Shown here: positions 38,255-47,426 of the stretch, piece by piece
Position numbering within the stretch: the stretch's first letter is position 1
Layout: each line of letters starts with the position of its first letter
DNA from: Brevundimonas subvibrioides
GTDB taxonomy: Bacteria > Pseudomonadota > Alphaproteobacteria > Caulobacterales > Caulobacteraceae
Length of the DNA stretch: 64,000 nucleotides
Assembly (NCBI GenBank): GCA_002280475.1
Contig: NCEB01000005.1
Location: 1-64,000 of the forward strand
Direction: 5' to 3'
Program-made: the position numbers and the translations under genes
Notes under the pieces: generated by a model
What the model saw: only the letters and a program-made list of their open reading frames with translations
Database searches by the model: none
What the model was told of the DNA's origin: nothing

Positions 38255-39268
38255 TCAGCCACCGCAGGTCTCGCGCACGATCAGGTCGGTGGGAATGCGC
38301 TCGGAGCGTCCCCCGCCCTCGCCGGCGTGGTCCAGCAGCTTGGACACCATCAGGCGGCCGGCCTTCATCGTGTCCTGAGCGATCGTCGACAGGGCGGGGC
38401 GCGAGTAGCGGCTGAACGGCACATTGTCGAAGCCGATGACCGAGACATCCTCCGGCACCCGCTTTCCGGCGTGCAGAAGGGCGCGAACCGCCCCCAGCGC
38501 GATCAGGTCGGAGGCACAGACGATGCCATCGAATTCCAGCCCGCGCCGCAGCATGGAATCGACCGAGCCCTCCGCGCTCTCGACCTCGAAATGGGCGGGC
38601 AGGACCAGGTCGGGATCGACCCCCAGGCCCGCCGCCTCCATGGCCTCGGCATAGCCCCGCTGGCGCTGCATGGCTTCGGGCGGGTCCAGGTCGCCCAGGA
38701 AGACGATGCGCCTGCGCCCGAGACGGGCCAGATGCGCCGTCGCGCGTCGCCCGCCGCTGACATTGTCCGATCCGATCGAGCAGTAGGCCTGCTCCGGCAG
38801 TTCGGCACCCCACACGACGAACCGTCCGTCCGTCTCGGCCATGCGGTTGAAGGCGGTGTGCAGGGTCGACTGGCCCAGGAAGATCACCCCCTCCGCGCGG
38901 CTTGTCGTCATGGCGGCGCTCAGGTCGTCCAGATTCTGGGGCGAGACATGGCTCAGCACCAGATCGCAGCCCCGCTCGCGCGCCGCCTCGCCGACCCCGG
39001 CCAGCAGTTCCAGAAAGAAGGGATCGCTCAACCGTCCCTCGCGCCCCTGCGGTCGCGGCGTGACGACGGCGATGGTGCCGGACGCCCCGATCGGGCCGGC
39101 GGGCATGTAGCGTCGGAACGGATAGTCGTGCTCTCGCGCCAGCTTCCAGATCGTCTGCTTGGTCCGGTCGTTGACGGCGGGGCTGTCGTTCAGGGCGCGC
39201 GAGGCCGTCGAGATCGAGACCCCGGCCAGGGCCGCGATGTCCTCGAGCCGGGTGGAGCGTTTGCTCAT
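38255..39268 (-). CDS. LacI-family transcriptional regulator
   Basis: A 337-residue regulator. The helix-turn-helix is at residues about 6-30 (TRLEDIAALAGVSISTASRALND) with the hinge helix following, then a periplasmic-binding-protein-like sensor domain ending at IPTDLIVRETCG. ATG at 39268 places the HTH at the N-terminus as required; the longer frame is spurious. Its place between alpha-glucosidase and GH97 genes matches the maltose/CUT locus regulators. A GCAAATTTTGC element just upstream suggests autoregulation and control of the divergent GH97 gene. Maltose or a glucan oligomer as inducer is inferred. Confidence 0.92.
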   Translation of the reverse strand: MSKRSTRLEDIAALAGVSISTASRALNDSPAVNDRTKQTIWKLAREHDYPFRRYMPAGPIGASGTIAVVTPRPQGREGRLSDPFFLELLAGVGEAARERGCDLVLSHVSPQNLDDLSAAMTTSRAEGVIFLGQSTLHTAFNRMAETDGRFVVWGAELPEQAYCSIGSDNVSGGRRATAHLARLGRRRIVFLGDLDPPEAMQRQRGYAEAMEAAGLGVDPDLVLPAHFEVESAEGSVDSMLRRGLEFDGIVCASDLIALGAVRALLHAGKRVPEDVSVIGFDNVPFSRYSRPALSTIAQDTMKAGRLMVSKLLDHAGEGGGRSERIPTDLIVRETCGG

Positions 39269-39280
39269 CTGGCCACCGAT

Positions 39281-39291
39281 GCAAATTTTGC
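39281..39291. promoter_or_regulatory. Operator-like dyad between lacI-type gene and GH97
   Basis: GCAAATTTTGC is a near-perfect dyad in the 109-base divergent gap, 13 bases upstream of the regulator start. It resembles the two dyads in the receptor/amylase gap in its half-sites. Confidence 0.4.
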
Positions 39292-39377
39292 TGCAAACCA
39301 CGTCATCGGCGCATCTGCCCACCCGGCGCGCCGCTTGGCAAGAGCTTCGCGACAGAAGCCTCACGGGAGTGAACCCT

Positions 39378-41435
39378 ATGCGTAGTCTGTTGATGATCCT
39401 CGCCTTCCTGGTGATGGCCTCGCCCGCCCTGGCGGAGGCCGAGCGGCCGTCCGCCACGGTCTCCTCGCCCGATGGATCGCTCACCGTGGTGGTCACCACC
39501 GACGGCGACGGCCGCCCCAGCTATGCCGTCAGCCGCCTCGGTCGGGCCGTGATCGCGCCGTCGCGGCTGGGCTTCATCCTGACGGACGCGCCCAAGTTGG
39601 AACGCGGGCTCGAGCTGGCCGCCCAGCCCGTCACCGCCCACGACAGCACCTGGGAGCAGCCCTGGGGCGAGCGGCGCTTCATCCGCGACAATCACCGCCA
39701 GCTGCGCGTCACCTTCACCGAGCGCGCCGAGCCGCGACGGACCTTCGACGTGGTGTTCCGTGTGTTCGATGACGGCCTGGGCTTTCGCTACGAATTTCCC
39801 GAGCAAAGCGCGCTGGACACCGTCCGCATCGGCTCCGAGCTGACCGAGTTCAACATCGCCGAGGACGGCGAGGCCTGGTGGATTCCGGCCTGGGAATGGA
39901 ACCGCGAGGAATACCTCTATCACCGTACGCCCATCGAGGGCGCGGGCGCGACCCAGACGCCGATGACGATGCGGCTCGATTCCGGACTGCACGTCTCGAT
40001 CCACGAGGCGGCGCTGGTCGACTATTCCGGTATGAACCTGCGCCGGTCCGAAGGTCGTCGGTTCGTCGCCGACCTGACACCCGGCTTCACCAATGCGGCG
40101 GTCGAGCGCGAAGCCCCCTTCCCCACCCCATGGCGGACGCTGCAGATCACCGACACGGCCGGAGCGCTGGTCGAATCCAGCCTGATCCTGAATCTGAACG
40201 AGCCAAACGCGCTCGGCGACGTCAGCTGGGTCGAGCCCATGAAATACGTCGGCGTCTGGTGGGAAATGCACCTCGACACCAGGACCTGGGCCAGCGGCCC
40301 CCGCCACGGCGCGACCAACGAGAACGTGCGCCGCCACATCGACTTCGCCGCCGAGCACGGCCTCGGCGGAGTGCTGGTCGAGGGCTGGAACATCGGCTGG
40401 GACGGCAACTGGTTCGGCAACGGCTGGGACTATTCCTTCACCGAGAGCTATCCCGATTTCGATATCGAGGCCCTGTCGGCCTACGCCCGCGAGCGCGGCG
40501 TCCAGATCATCGGCCACCACGAGACGGGCGGGAACGCCTATCATTACGAACAGCAGATGGAGGCGGGCTTCGACCTCTATGAGCGGCTCGGCATCGGGGC
40601 GGTGAAGACCGGCTATGTCGCGGACGCGGGCGGGGCCCGGGTCACCGGACCGGACGGCCAGCCGACCTTCGCCTGGCATGAAAGTCAGGCCATGGCCCGC
40701 CACCATCTGGCGGTCGTGACCGAGGCGGCCGAGCGCCGCATCGCCGTCAACCCGCACGAGCCGGTCAAGGACACGGGCCTGCGTCGCACCTATCCCAACT
40801 GGGTCACACGCGAGGGCGCGCGAGGCATGGAGTTCAGCGCCTGGGGTCAGCCGGGCAATCCGCCCGAGCACGAGATCAATCTGATCTTCACCCGCCTGCT
40901 GGCCGGGCCGATGGACTATACGCCCGGCATCTTCGGCATGGAGACCCGGTCGCCCGACGGCATCGCCACCACCTGGGCCAAGCAGCTGGCGCTCTATGTG
41001 ACGATCTACAGCCCGCTGCAGATGGCGGCCGACCTGCTGGACAACTACGAGGCCAACCCGGGCCCCTTTCAGTTCATCAAGGACGTCGCCGTCGACTGGG
41101 ACGAGACGCGCGTCCTGAACGGCGAGATCGGCGACTATGTCACCATCGCGAGGAAGGAACGCGGCACCCGCGAGTGGTTCCTGGGCTCCATCACCGACGA
41201 GCATCCGCGCGTGCTGTCGGCGGACCTGAGCTTCCTCGAACCCGGGGTGCGCTATCGCGCCGAAATCTATCGCGACGGCCCCAACGCCGACTGGCGCGAC
41301 GGAGACGGCCGCAGCCGTACCGACATCGTCATCGAAGAACGGGAAGTTAGATCGGCCGAGACCCTGACCCTGACGCTCGCGCCCGGTGGCGGCCAGGCGA
41401 TCCGCTTCGTGCCGCTGGGGAGGGCGCGCCGGTGA
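39378..41435 (+). CDS. GH97 alpha-glucosidase (SusB-like)
   Basis: A 685-residue glycoside hydrolase family 97 protein with a signal peptide (LLMILAFLVMASPALAEA), so periplasmic. GH97 alpha-glucosidases are calcium-dependent and release glucose from maltooligosaccharides. Landmarks are the N-terminal beta-sandwich with SPDGSLTVVVTTDGDGRPSY, the barrel with YVGVWWEMHLDTRTWA and GVLVEGWNIGWDGNW, HHETGGNAYHYE, and METRSPDGIATTWAKQLALYV. The length is normal. Reading right after the divergent LacI gap, it opens a same-strand run with the MFS, esterase and GH15 genes. Confidence 0.93.
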   Translation: MRSLLMILAFLVMASPALAEAERPSATVSSPDGSLTVVVTTDGDGRPSYAVSRLGRAVIAPSRLGFILTDAPKLERGLELAAQPVTAHDSTWEQPWGERRFIRDNHRQLRVTFTERAEPRRTFDVVFRVFDDGLGFRYEFPEQSALDTVRIGSELTEFNIAEDGEAWWIPAWEWNREEYLYHRTPIEGAGATQTPMTMRLDSGLHVSIHEAALVDYSGMNLRRSEGRRFVADLTPGFTNAAVEREAPFPTPWRTLQITDTAGALVESSLILNLNEPNALGDVSWVEPMKYVGVWWEMHLDTRTWASGPRHGATNENVRRHIDFAAEHGLGGVLVEGWNIGWDGNWFGNGWDYSFTESYPDFDIEALSAYARERGVQIIGHHETGGNAYHYEQQMEAGFDLYERLGIGAVKTGYVADAGGARVTGPDGQPTFAWHESQAMARHHLAVVTEAAERRIAVNPHEPVKDTGLRRTYPNWVTREGARGMEFSAWGQPGNPPEHEINLIFTRLLAGPMDYTPGIFGMETRSPDGIATTWAKQLALYVTIYSPLQMAADLLDNYEANPGPFQFIKDVAVDWDETRVLNGEIGDYVTIARKERGTREWFLGSITDEHPRVLSADLSFLEPGVRYRAEIYRDGPNADWRDGDGRSRTDIVIEEREVRSAETLTLTLAPGGGQAIRFVPLGRARR

Positions 41436-41448
41436 CCTCCCTAGACTT

Positions 41449-41579
41449 TCCGCTCATCCCCGCGAAAGCGGGGACCCAGTTCTTTCGCAAGAACTCGGTG
41501 ACCGGGATCAGCGGTATGTCCGAGATTGAACGTCCATCTCCCAAAGCACTGGGTCCCCGCTTTCGCGGGGATGAGCGGA
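41449..41579. repeat. REP-like inverted repeat, family A copy 2
   Basis: Arms TCCGCTCATCCCCGCG... at 41449-41480 and its inverse at 41548-41579, each 32 bases and perfectly complementary, with about 67 bases between. It sits between the GH97 and MFS genes, ending 10 bases before the MFS start. Confidence 0.95.
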
Positions 41580-41589
41580 GGTTTTCAGA

Positions 41590-43143
41590 ATGACCCTCTC
41601 CGCGACCTTTCCGACGTCCCGGCCACGCCTGACTCGGCTGGCCATCTGGAACATGTGCGTCGGCTTCTTCGGCATCCAGATCGGCTTCGGCCTGCAGAAC
41701 GCCAACACCAGCCGCATCTTTCAGACGCTCGGCGCCGAGGTCGACAGCTTGGCCATCCTGTGGATCGCCGCGCCTCTGACCGGCCTGATCGTCCAGCCGA
41801 TCATCGGCCATTTCAGCGACAAGACCTGGGGGCCGCTGGGCCGCCGTCGGCCCTATTTCCTGTTCGGGGCCATCGCCACGACCCTGGCCCTTGTGTTCAT
41901 GCCTAACGCACCCGTCCTCTGGATGGCGGCGGCGACGCTTTGGATCATGGACGCCGCCATCAACGTCACCATGGAACCGTTCCGCGCCTTCGTCGGCGAC
42001 AACCTGCCCGAGGAACAGCGCGCCACCGGCTATGCGATGCAGAGCTTCTTCATCGGCACGGGCGCGGTGTTCGCCTCCTCCCTGCCGTGGATGCTGGCCC
42101 AGGTCGGCGTCGCCAACACCGCCCCGGAGGGCATCGTCCCCGACAGTGTGCGGATCAGCTTCTACGTCGGGGCGGCCTTCATGCTGACGGCGGTGCTCTG
42201 GACCGTCTTCTCGACCAGGGAATACAGTCCCGAACAGATCGACGCCTTTGAAGGGGCCCGCCCCGCCCCGCTGGCGGATCACGAACAGCGCCCGGCCTCC
42301 AGCTACCTCTCCGGCGGCCTGATCTGGCTGGCCATTGGGGCTCTTGCCTTCCTTGCCGTCTGGTTCGTCCGCGACCAGGCCGCCGCCCTGCCCGCAGGGA
42401 TCGAGGATTGGCGAAAGGCCGTCGGCAAGGAACTGTACGTCCTCGCCGGCTTCGTCGCGGCTTTCGGCGCGCTCCAGCTGCTGGTCGCCGGTTTCCGTCG
42501 CGCGGCCCGGTCGAATGGCCTGACCGAGATCCTCGACGACATGTTCGCCATGCCCGAGACCATGCGCGGTCTGGCGGTCGTGCAGTTCTTCAGCTGGTTC
42601 GCCCTGTTCGCCATGTGGATCTACACCACCGCGGCCGTCACAGCCGTCCACTTCGGCTCCAGCGACACGACCTCATCAGCCTACAACGAGGGCGCCGATT
42701 GGGTGGGCGTGCTGTTCGGAATCTACAACGGCGTGGCGGCCCTGGTCGCGTTCGGCCTGCCGGTGCTGGCCCGGCGGATCGGCAGGCGCGGCGCCCATGC
42801 GGTGGCCCTGACGATGGGCGGGCTGGGCCTGATCGGCATCTTCCTGATCCGCGATCCACAGATGCTCTGGCTACCGATGGTGGGGGTCGGGATCGCCTGG
42901 GCCTCGATCGTCTCCATGCCCTACGCCATCCTGTCCAGCACTGTGCCGGGCCGGAAGATGGGCGTCTATATGGGCGTCTTCAACATCTTCATCGTGGTGC
43001 CCCAGTTGGTCGCCGCGACGCTGCTGGGTCTGATGCTGAACGCCCTGTTCCAGTCCCAGGCCATCTGGGCGCTGGTGGTCGGCGGAATGAGCTTCTTCAT
43101 CGCCGCGGCCATGAGCCTGAGGGTCAAGGAGGTGAGGCCATGA
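41590..43143 (+). CDS. SLC45-type sugar MFS transporter (MalY-like)
   Basis: A 517-residue major facilitator protein with about twelve membrane segments. It resembles the glycoside/SLC45 group used for maltose uptake in Caulobacter and Xanthomonas: NMCVGFFGIQIGFGLQNANTSRIFQTLGA at the N-terminus, GHFSDKTWGPLGRRRPYFL between segments two and three (the MFS loop signature), and a large central loop. It is placed to move maltose or short dextrins from periplasm to cytosol for the alpha-glucosidase. Its stop overlaps a possible ATG at 43140 preceded by AAGGAGGTGAGG. Confidence 0.9.
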   Translation: MTLSATFPTSRPRLTRLAIWNMCVGFFGIQIGFGLQNANTSRIFQTLGAEVDSLAILWIAAPLTGLIVQPIIGHFSDKTWGPLGRRRPYFLFGAIATTLALVFMPNAPVLWMAAATLWIMDAAINVTMEPFRAFVGDNLPEEQRATGYAMQSFFIGTGAVFASSLPWMLAQVGVANTAPEGIVPDSVRISFYVGAAFMLTAVLWTVFSTREYSPEQIDAFEGARPAPLADHEQRPASSYLSGGLIWLAIGALAFLAVWFVRDQAAALPAGIEDWRKAVGKELYVLAGFVAAFGALQLLVAGFRRAARSNGLTEILDDMFAMPETMRGLAVVQFFSWFALFAMWIYTTAAVTAVHFGSSDTTSSAYNEGADWVGVLFGIYNGVAALVAFGLPVLARRIGRRGAHAVALTMGGLGLIGIFLIRDPQMLWLPMVGVGIAWASIVSMPYAILSSTVPGRKMGVYMGVFNIFIVVPQLVAATLLGLMLNALFQSQAIWALVVGGMSFFIAAAMSLRVKEVRP

Positions 43144-43145
43144 AC

Positions 43146-43296
43146 AATCCTCCTCCCCAGCAAGCGAAGCGCCGCGGGGGAGGGGGACCGCGAAGCGGTG
43201 GAGGGGGCGACCCCAGACACGGTGCTCGCGTCCGCCCCCTCCACCATCCTTCGGATGGTCCCCCTCCCCCGTTCGCTCCGCTCCGGGGGAGGATTG
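43146..43296. repeat. REP-like inverted repeat at the start of the esterase gene
   Basis: AATCCTCCTCCCC near 43146 has its inverse GGGGGAGGATTG ending at 43296, with further paired blocks inside (GGGGGAGGGGGACC against GGTCCCCCTCCCCC, and GTGGAGGGGGCG against CGCCCCCTCCAC). The arms are imperfect. The element lies between the overlapping MFS stop and the signal peptide of the esterase and holds no stop codon in the esterase frame. Confidence 0.8.
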
Positions 43297-43304
43297 ATCG
43301 GCGC

Positions 43305-44219
43305 ATGACTCTCGGTTTCTTCGCCGCCCTCCCCTTCGCGGGCTCGGCCCTGGCCCAGACCGGTGCCATCGCCGGCGGCCGATTGGTCGAGTACGAGGCC
43401 GTCGCCTCCGCGCACCTGGGCCCCCGCAACGTCACCGTCTGGCTGCCCCCCGGCTACGACGCGGGCGCCGATCGCCACCCCGTCCTCTACATGCACGACG
43501 GCCAGAACCTGTTCGATCCGGCCCGCGCCAGCTTCGGCGAATGGGGCGTGGACGAGCATCTTGTCCGGCTGATCGAGACCGGCCAGGTCCGTGCGCCCAT
43601 CGTCGTCGGGGTCTGGAATACGCCGCTGCGCCTGCGCGACTATGTGCCGGCCGACCTGATCGCCGCCCTGCCCTCTGAGGTCCGCGACAGCCTGATGCCG
43701 ATGTACGGCGGCCCGCCCCTGTCCGACGAATACCTGCGCTTTCTGGTCGAGGAGCTGAAGCCGCGCATCGACGCCGGGTACCGTACCCGCCCCGGCCGCG
43801 ACGACACGGTCATCGCGGGCTCCAGCATGGGCGGGCTGATCTCGCTCTACGCCATGATGAAATACCCGCAGGTGTTCGGCGCGGCCGGATGCCTGTCGAC
43901 CCACTGGCCCCTGCGTCTGGAGCGGCTGGAGGGGGACGCGCTGATCACCTGGCGCGAGGCGGTGGTCCAGGCCTGGTCCGACGTCATCCGGCGCGGCCTG
44001 CCCGATCCGGCGACGCATCGCCTCTACATGGACCGGGGCGACGAGACGCTGGACCAGTTCTACGCCTTCTTCCAGTCGCGCATCGACACCGTGATCCGCG
44101 ACGCCGGTTGGGGCCCCGATCGGTTCAAGACCCTGGTCTTCCCGACCGCCGAGCACAACGAGAAGAGCTGGAACAGCCGCCTCGACGTGCCTCTGACCTT
44201 CCTGCTTCCTCCTGCCTGA
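43305..44219 (+). CDS. Exported putative esterase
   Basis: A 304-residue alpha/beta hydrolase of the putative-esterase (Fes/YieL-like) group. MTLGFFAALPFAGSALAQT is a signal peptide. The fold shows VTVWLPPGYDAG, VLYMHDGQNLFD, the nucleophile elbow GSSMGG and a late catalytic His in EHNEKSWNSR. In this locus it may remove acyl groups from decorated glucans; that is inference. The frame is open back to an ATG at 43140, which overlaps the MFS stop and has a strong AAGGAGG site, but the extra 55 residues are encoded by a repeat, so I prefer 43305 with GGGGGAGGATT upstream. Confidence 0.82.
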   Translation: MTLGFFAALPFAGSALAQTGAIAGGRLVEYEAVASAHLGPRNVTVWLPPGYDAGADRHPVLYMHDGQNLFDPARASFGEWGVDEHLVRLIETGQVRAPIVVGVWNTPLRLRDYVPADLIAALPSEVRDSLMPMYGGPPLSDEYLRFLVEELKPRIDAGYRTRPGRDDTVIAGSSMGGLISLYAMMKYPQVFGAAGCLSTHWPLRLERLEGDALITWREAVVQAWSDVIRRGLPDPATHRLYMDRGDETLDQFYAFFQSRIDTVIRDAGWGPDRFKTLVFPTAEHNEKSWNSRLDVPLTFLLPPA

Positions 44220-44230
44220 GAGTGACCGCC

Positions 44231-46603
44231 ATGCGTAGACTGACCACGATCCTGATGGCCGGATCGGCCGCCCTCGCCCTGACGGCCTGCGCCTCCATGC
44301 AGGCAGCTTCACCGAGCCCAGTTGTCCAGGCCGTGGCCCCCGGCGCGCCCGGCGACCAGCCGACCTGGGTGAACGCCGCCAAGACCGGCGCGGGGTCGTC
44401 CTACGAAGCCTATGTCGATGGCCGCTACCAGGACGGCGGTCCGACCGGCGCGGTGTCGCGGGTGTGGTTCTCCATCGCCGACGGCGTCCTGACCGAGACC
44501 ATGTACGGCCTGATCCACGAGGCCCAGATCAAGCAGCTGCGCTTCGCCGTCGCCACCCCGACCGGCCTCGCCGTAGAGGGCATCGATACGACGTCGCGCA
44601 CAGAATACCTGCACACCGATTCGCAAGGCCGCCCCCTGTCGCCCGCCTATCGCGTGACCACCGCCGATCGCCAGGGCCGCTTCGAGATTGAGAAGCGCAT
44701 CTTCACCGACCCGGACCGCCACGCCCTGATGCTGCGCGTCACCGTCCGGGCCTTGAACGGCGACGTCACCCCCTGGCTGCTGCTGGAGCCGCACATCGCC
44801 AACACCGGCGTCGGCGACCGGGGCGAGGCCACGCCCGAGGCGCTGCACGCCTACGAAGGCGACACCCACCTGATTCTGCGCCCCGGCGCGCCCTTCGAGA
44901 CCACCAGCGCCGGCTTCGTCGGCGTGTCCGACGCCCTCGCCGATCTGGCCGACGGCGACCTGGACACCGCCTATCGCTCGACCGGCGACGCGCCCGGCAA
45001 CATCATGCTGGCCGGTGGCCTGCCGACCATCGCCGCGGGCCAGACCCTGAGCCGCGATTTCGTCATCGGCTTTGGCTCCACACGCGAGGGTGCCGAGGGG
45101 GCGGCGGACGGCGCGCTCGCGACCGGGTACGAAACGCTGCTGGCCCGCTTTAACGGCGAGGGCGAGGCCGTGGGCTGGGAGGACTATGTCGCCTCTCTCG
45201 ACGACCTGCCGCGCATCGCTGAACAGTCCACCGACGGCGGCAAGCTGGCCTATGCCTCGGCCCTGATGCTGAAGGTGCAGGAGGACCGCACCTACGCCGG
45301 CGCCCTGATCGCCAGCCTGTCCAACCCCTGGGGCGACACGGTGGACGCGACCAACCCCTCGACCGGCTACAAGGCCGTCTGGCCGCGCGACTTCTATCAG
45401 GTGGCCATGGCCATGCTGGCGCTGGGCGACACCGAGACGCCGCTCGCCGCCTTCCGCTACCTGCCCCAGGTCCAGGTGCGGGCCGACACTCCGGGCAATA
45501 CGGGCGCGACCGGCTGGTTCCTGCAGAAGACCTGGGTGGACGGCACCATCGAATGGGTCGGGGTCCAGCTGGACCAGACCGCCATGCCCATCATGCTGGG
45601 CTGGAAGCTGTGGCAGGCAGGGCTCGTCTCTGACGCCGAGATGGCGACCATGTACGGGCGGATGATCAAGCCCGCCGCCGACTTCCTGGTCGAAGGCGGC
45701 ACCGTCGGCCTGCTCTGGAACGACCGCACCATCGCCCCGCCCTGGACCCAGCAGGAGCGGTGGGAGGAACAGGAGGGCTATTCCCCCTCGACCACCGCCG
45801 CCGTGATCTCGGGCCTGGTCACCGCGGCCGAGATCGCGCGGGCGTCCGGCGATGCCGCCTCCGCCGACCGTTATCTGGCCACAGCCGACGACTATGCTGG
45901 AAAGGTCGAGGCGCGGATGTTCACGACCGAAGGATCGCTGGGCGACGGCGACTATTTCCTGCGCCTGTCCCGCAACGAGGATCCCAACGATCGCGGGACC
46001 CTGGGCGAGAACAACGGCCAGCCCCGTCTGCCAGAGGACCGGATCATCGACGGCGGCTTCCTGGAACTGGTGCGCTATGGCGTGCGACCCGCCGACGCGC
46101 CGTCCATCCTGGCCACCCTGCCGGAGTACGACGACCAGGGACGCGAGGACCGGCTGCGGGTCCGTTATGACCTGAACGGCTTTCCGGCCTTCCGCCGCTA
46201 CGGCAACGACGGCTACGGCGAGAACGCCGAGACGGGCGGCAACTATGGTGTCGGCGGCAATACGCCGGGCCAGCGCGGCCGCGTCTGGCCCTTCTTCACC
46301 GGAGAGCGCGGCCACTACGAGTTGGCCCGGGCTTTGCAATCGGGCTCGGGCGACCTGACGACGATCCGGGACACCTATGTCGCGGGCATGGAGAGCTTCG
46401 CAAACGAAGGGCTGCTGTTGCCGGAACAGGCTTGGGACGGTGTCGGGAACGCGACGCCTCACGACTATCGCCCCGGCCAGGGCACCAACTCGGCGACCCC
46501 ACTGGCCTGGACGCACGCGGAGTATCTGAAGCTGCTGCGGTCTCTGGCCGATCGCCAGGTCTGGGACCGCTACGCGCCCGTCGCGGACCGCTACGCGCGA
46601 TAG
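44231..46603 (+). CDS. GH15 glucoamylase lipoprotein
   Basis: A 790-residue glycoside hydrolase family 15 enzyme (glucoamylase/glucodextranase type), which removes glucose from chain ends. A lipobox LALTAC near residue 21 indicates a lipoprotein. The N-terminal beta-sandwich (glucodextranase-N like) has VWFSIADGVLTETMYG. The alpha/alpha barrel has KAVWPRDFYQVAMAMLALG, WFLQKTWVDGTIEWVGVQLDQTA and WTHAEYLKLLRSL, the last including the catalytic-base region. It is the last gene of the same-strand glucan run and ends before a strong hairpin. Confidence 0.92.
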   Translation: MRRLTTILMAGSAALALTACASMQAASPSPVVQAVAPGAPGDQPTWVNAAKTGAGSSYEAYVDGRYQDGGPTGAVSRVWFSIADGVLTETMYGLIHEAQIKQLRFAVATPTGLAVEGIDTTSRTEYLHTDSQGRPLSPAYRVTTADRQGRFEIEKRIFTDPDRHALMLRVTVRALNGDVTPWLLLEPHIANTGVGDRGEATPEALHAYEGDTHLILRPGAPFETTSAGFVGVSDALADLADGDLDTAYRSTGDAPGNIMLAGGLPTIAAGQTLSRDFVIGFGSTREGAEGAADGALATGYETLLARFNGEGEAVGWEDYVASLDDLPRIAEQSTDGGKLAYASALMLKVQEDRTYAGALIASLSNPWGDTVDATNPSTGYKAVWPRDFYQVAMAMLALGDTETPLAAFRYLPQVQVRADTPGNTGATGWFLQKTWVDGTIEWVGVQLDQTAMPIMLGWKLWQAGLVSDAEMATMYGRMIKPAADFLVEGGTVGLLWNDRTIAPPWTQQERWEEQEGYSPSTTAAVISGLVTAAEIARASGDAASADRYLATADDYAGKVEARMFTTEGSLGDGDYFLRLSRNEDPNDRGTLGENNGQPRLPEDRIIDGGFLELVRYGVRPADAPSILATLPEYDDQGREDRLRVRYDLNGFPAFRRYGNDGYGENAETGGNYGVGGNTPGQRGRVWPFFTGERGHYELARALQSGSGDLTTIRDTYVAGMESFANEGLLLPEQAWDGVGNATPHDYRPGQGTNSATPLAWTHAEYLKLLRSLADRQVWDRYAPVADRYAR

Positions 46604-46614
46604 AGGGAAGAGCA

Positions 46615-46640
46615 CCTCCCTCCCCCAAGGGGGAGGGAGG
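46615..46640. terminator. Perfect 12-bp hairpin between convergent genes
   Basis: CCTCCCTCCCCC (46615-46626) pairs with GGGGGAGGGAGG (46629-46640) across a two-base loop, within outer AGAGCA/TGCTCT arms. It lies between the ends of the GH15 and porin genes and probably stops or insulates transcription from both, though no T-run follows. Confidence 0.55.
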
Positions 46641-46655
46641 CCATGCGACGCTGCT

Positions 46656-47342
46656 CTAGAAGGACGCCTTTACGGTGAAGACGATCCGCTCCTCGGCGAT
46701 GCCAAGGCCGTCGATGTCGGTGTCGTGGTAGCGGGCGTCGATCACCGCGTTCTCGGTCAGGGCATAGGCCGCGCCGAGGTTCCAGGTGGTGTAGTCATCG
46801 CTGACGTCCAGGAACTGCTGACCGACGGCGCCCGAGACGGTCCAGCCGTCAGCGATGGCATAGGCTGCGTTGGCTTCGACGTAGGTGGCGGAATCGTCGG
46901 CCCCGAAGAAGTCGGGCGAATAGAAGACGGCGGCACCGAATGTGGCGGGCCCGATCGCGCGCGATGCTGCGGCCTTGAACTCCACATAGTCATAGTCCGC
47001 GCCGCCCGGAGCGCCGTTGTAGAGGTAGCCCACAACGCCGAAATCGAGCGCATAGCCCGCCGCCTCGGTGCGGAAGCCGCCGTACAGGTCGACCTCGACG
47101 TCCGTGCCGTCGCCGAAGTCGACGCTCGACCCCCAGGCCCCGGCGTAGAAGCTGCCGTAGGTGAGGTCGACGCCGGCGAACGGCGCCGGATCCTCGCCCG
47201 ACTGGCTGACGCCCCGGAAGACGTAATCCGTGGTCAGACCGAAGTTGCCGGACCAGGCGAGGTCCTGGGCGCTGGCGGCCGAGGCGGCGACGGAGGCGGT
47301 GAGCGCGGCGACCAGCGCGGCGCAGGCAGTGTGCAGTTTCAT
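46656..47342 (-). CDS. TorF-family putative porin
   Basis: A 228-residue outer-membrane protein of the TorF (Gcw_chp) family. A signal peptide ends SAASAQD; the mature protein starts LAWSGNFGLTTDYVFRGVSQSGEDPA, the family signature, and continues as alternating beta-strands ending in a terminal Phe (FTVKASF), as expected for Bam-assembled barrels. It follows amt1 on the same strand after 84 bases. TorF-type porins are often found beside ammonium transporter genes, which suggests a shared role in nitrogen uptake. Confidence 0.88.
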   Translation of the reverse strand: MKLHTACAALVAALTASVAASAASAQDLAWSGNFGLTTDYVFRGVSQSGEDPAPFAGVDLTYGSFYAGAWGSSVDFGDGTDVEVDLYGGFRTEAAGYALDFGVVGYLYNGAPGGADYDYVEFKAAASRAIGPATFGAAVFYSPDFFGADDSATYVEANAAYAIADGWTVSGAVGQQFLDVSDDYTTWNLGAAYALTENAVIDARYHDTDIDGLGIAEERIVFTVKASF

Positions 47343-47385
47343 CTCGATAGTCCCCTGATGAGTGTTCGTTCTTATTGAGAGAAGT

Positions 47386-47418
47386 CCGCCGGACGCGAGG
47401 GAGGATCGCGCCCGGCGG
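47386..47418 (-). terminator. GC-rich hairpin between amt1 and porin gene
   Basis: CCGCCGGACGCG (47386-47397) pairs with CGCGCCCGGCGG (47407-47418) with one mismatch. No T-run follows on the minus strand, so it may only attenuate or stabilise RNA between the two genes. Confidence 0.35.
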
Positions 47419-47426
47419 GGTCCCGG

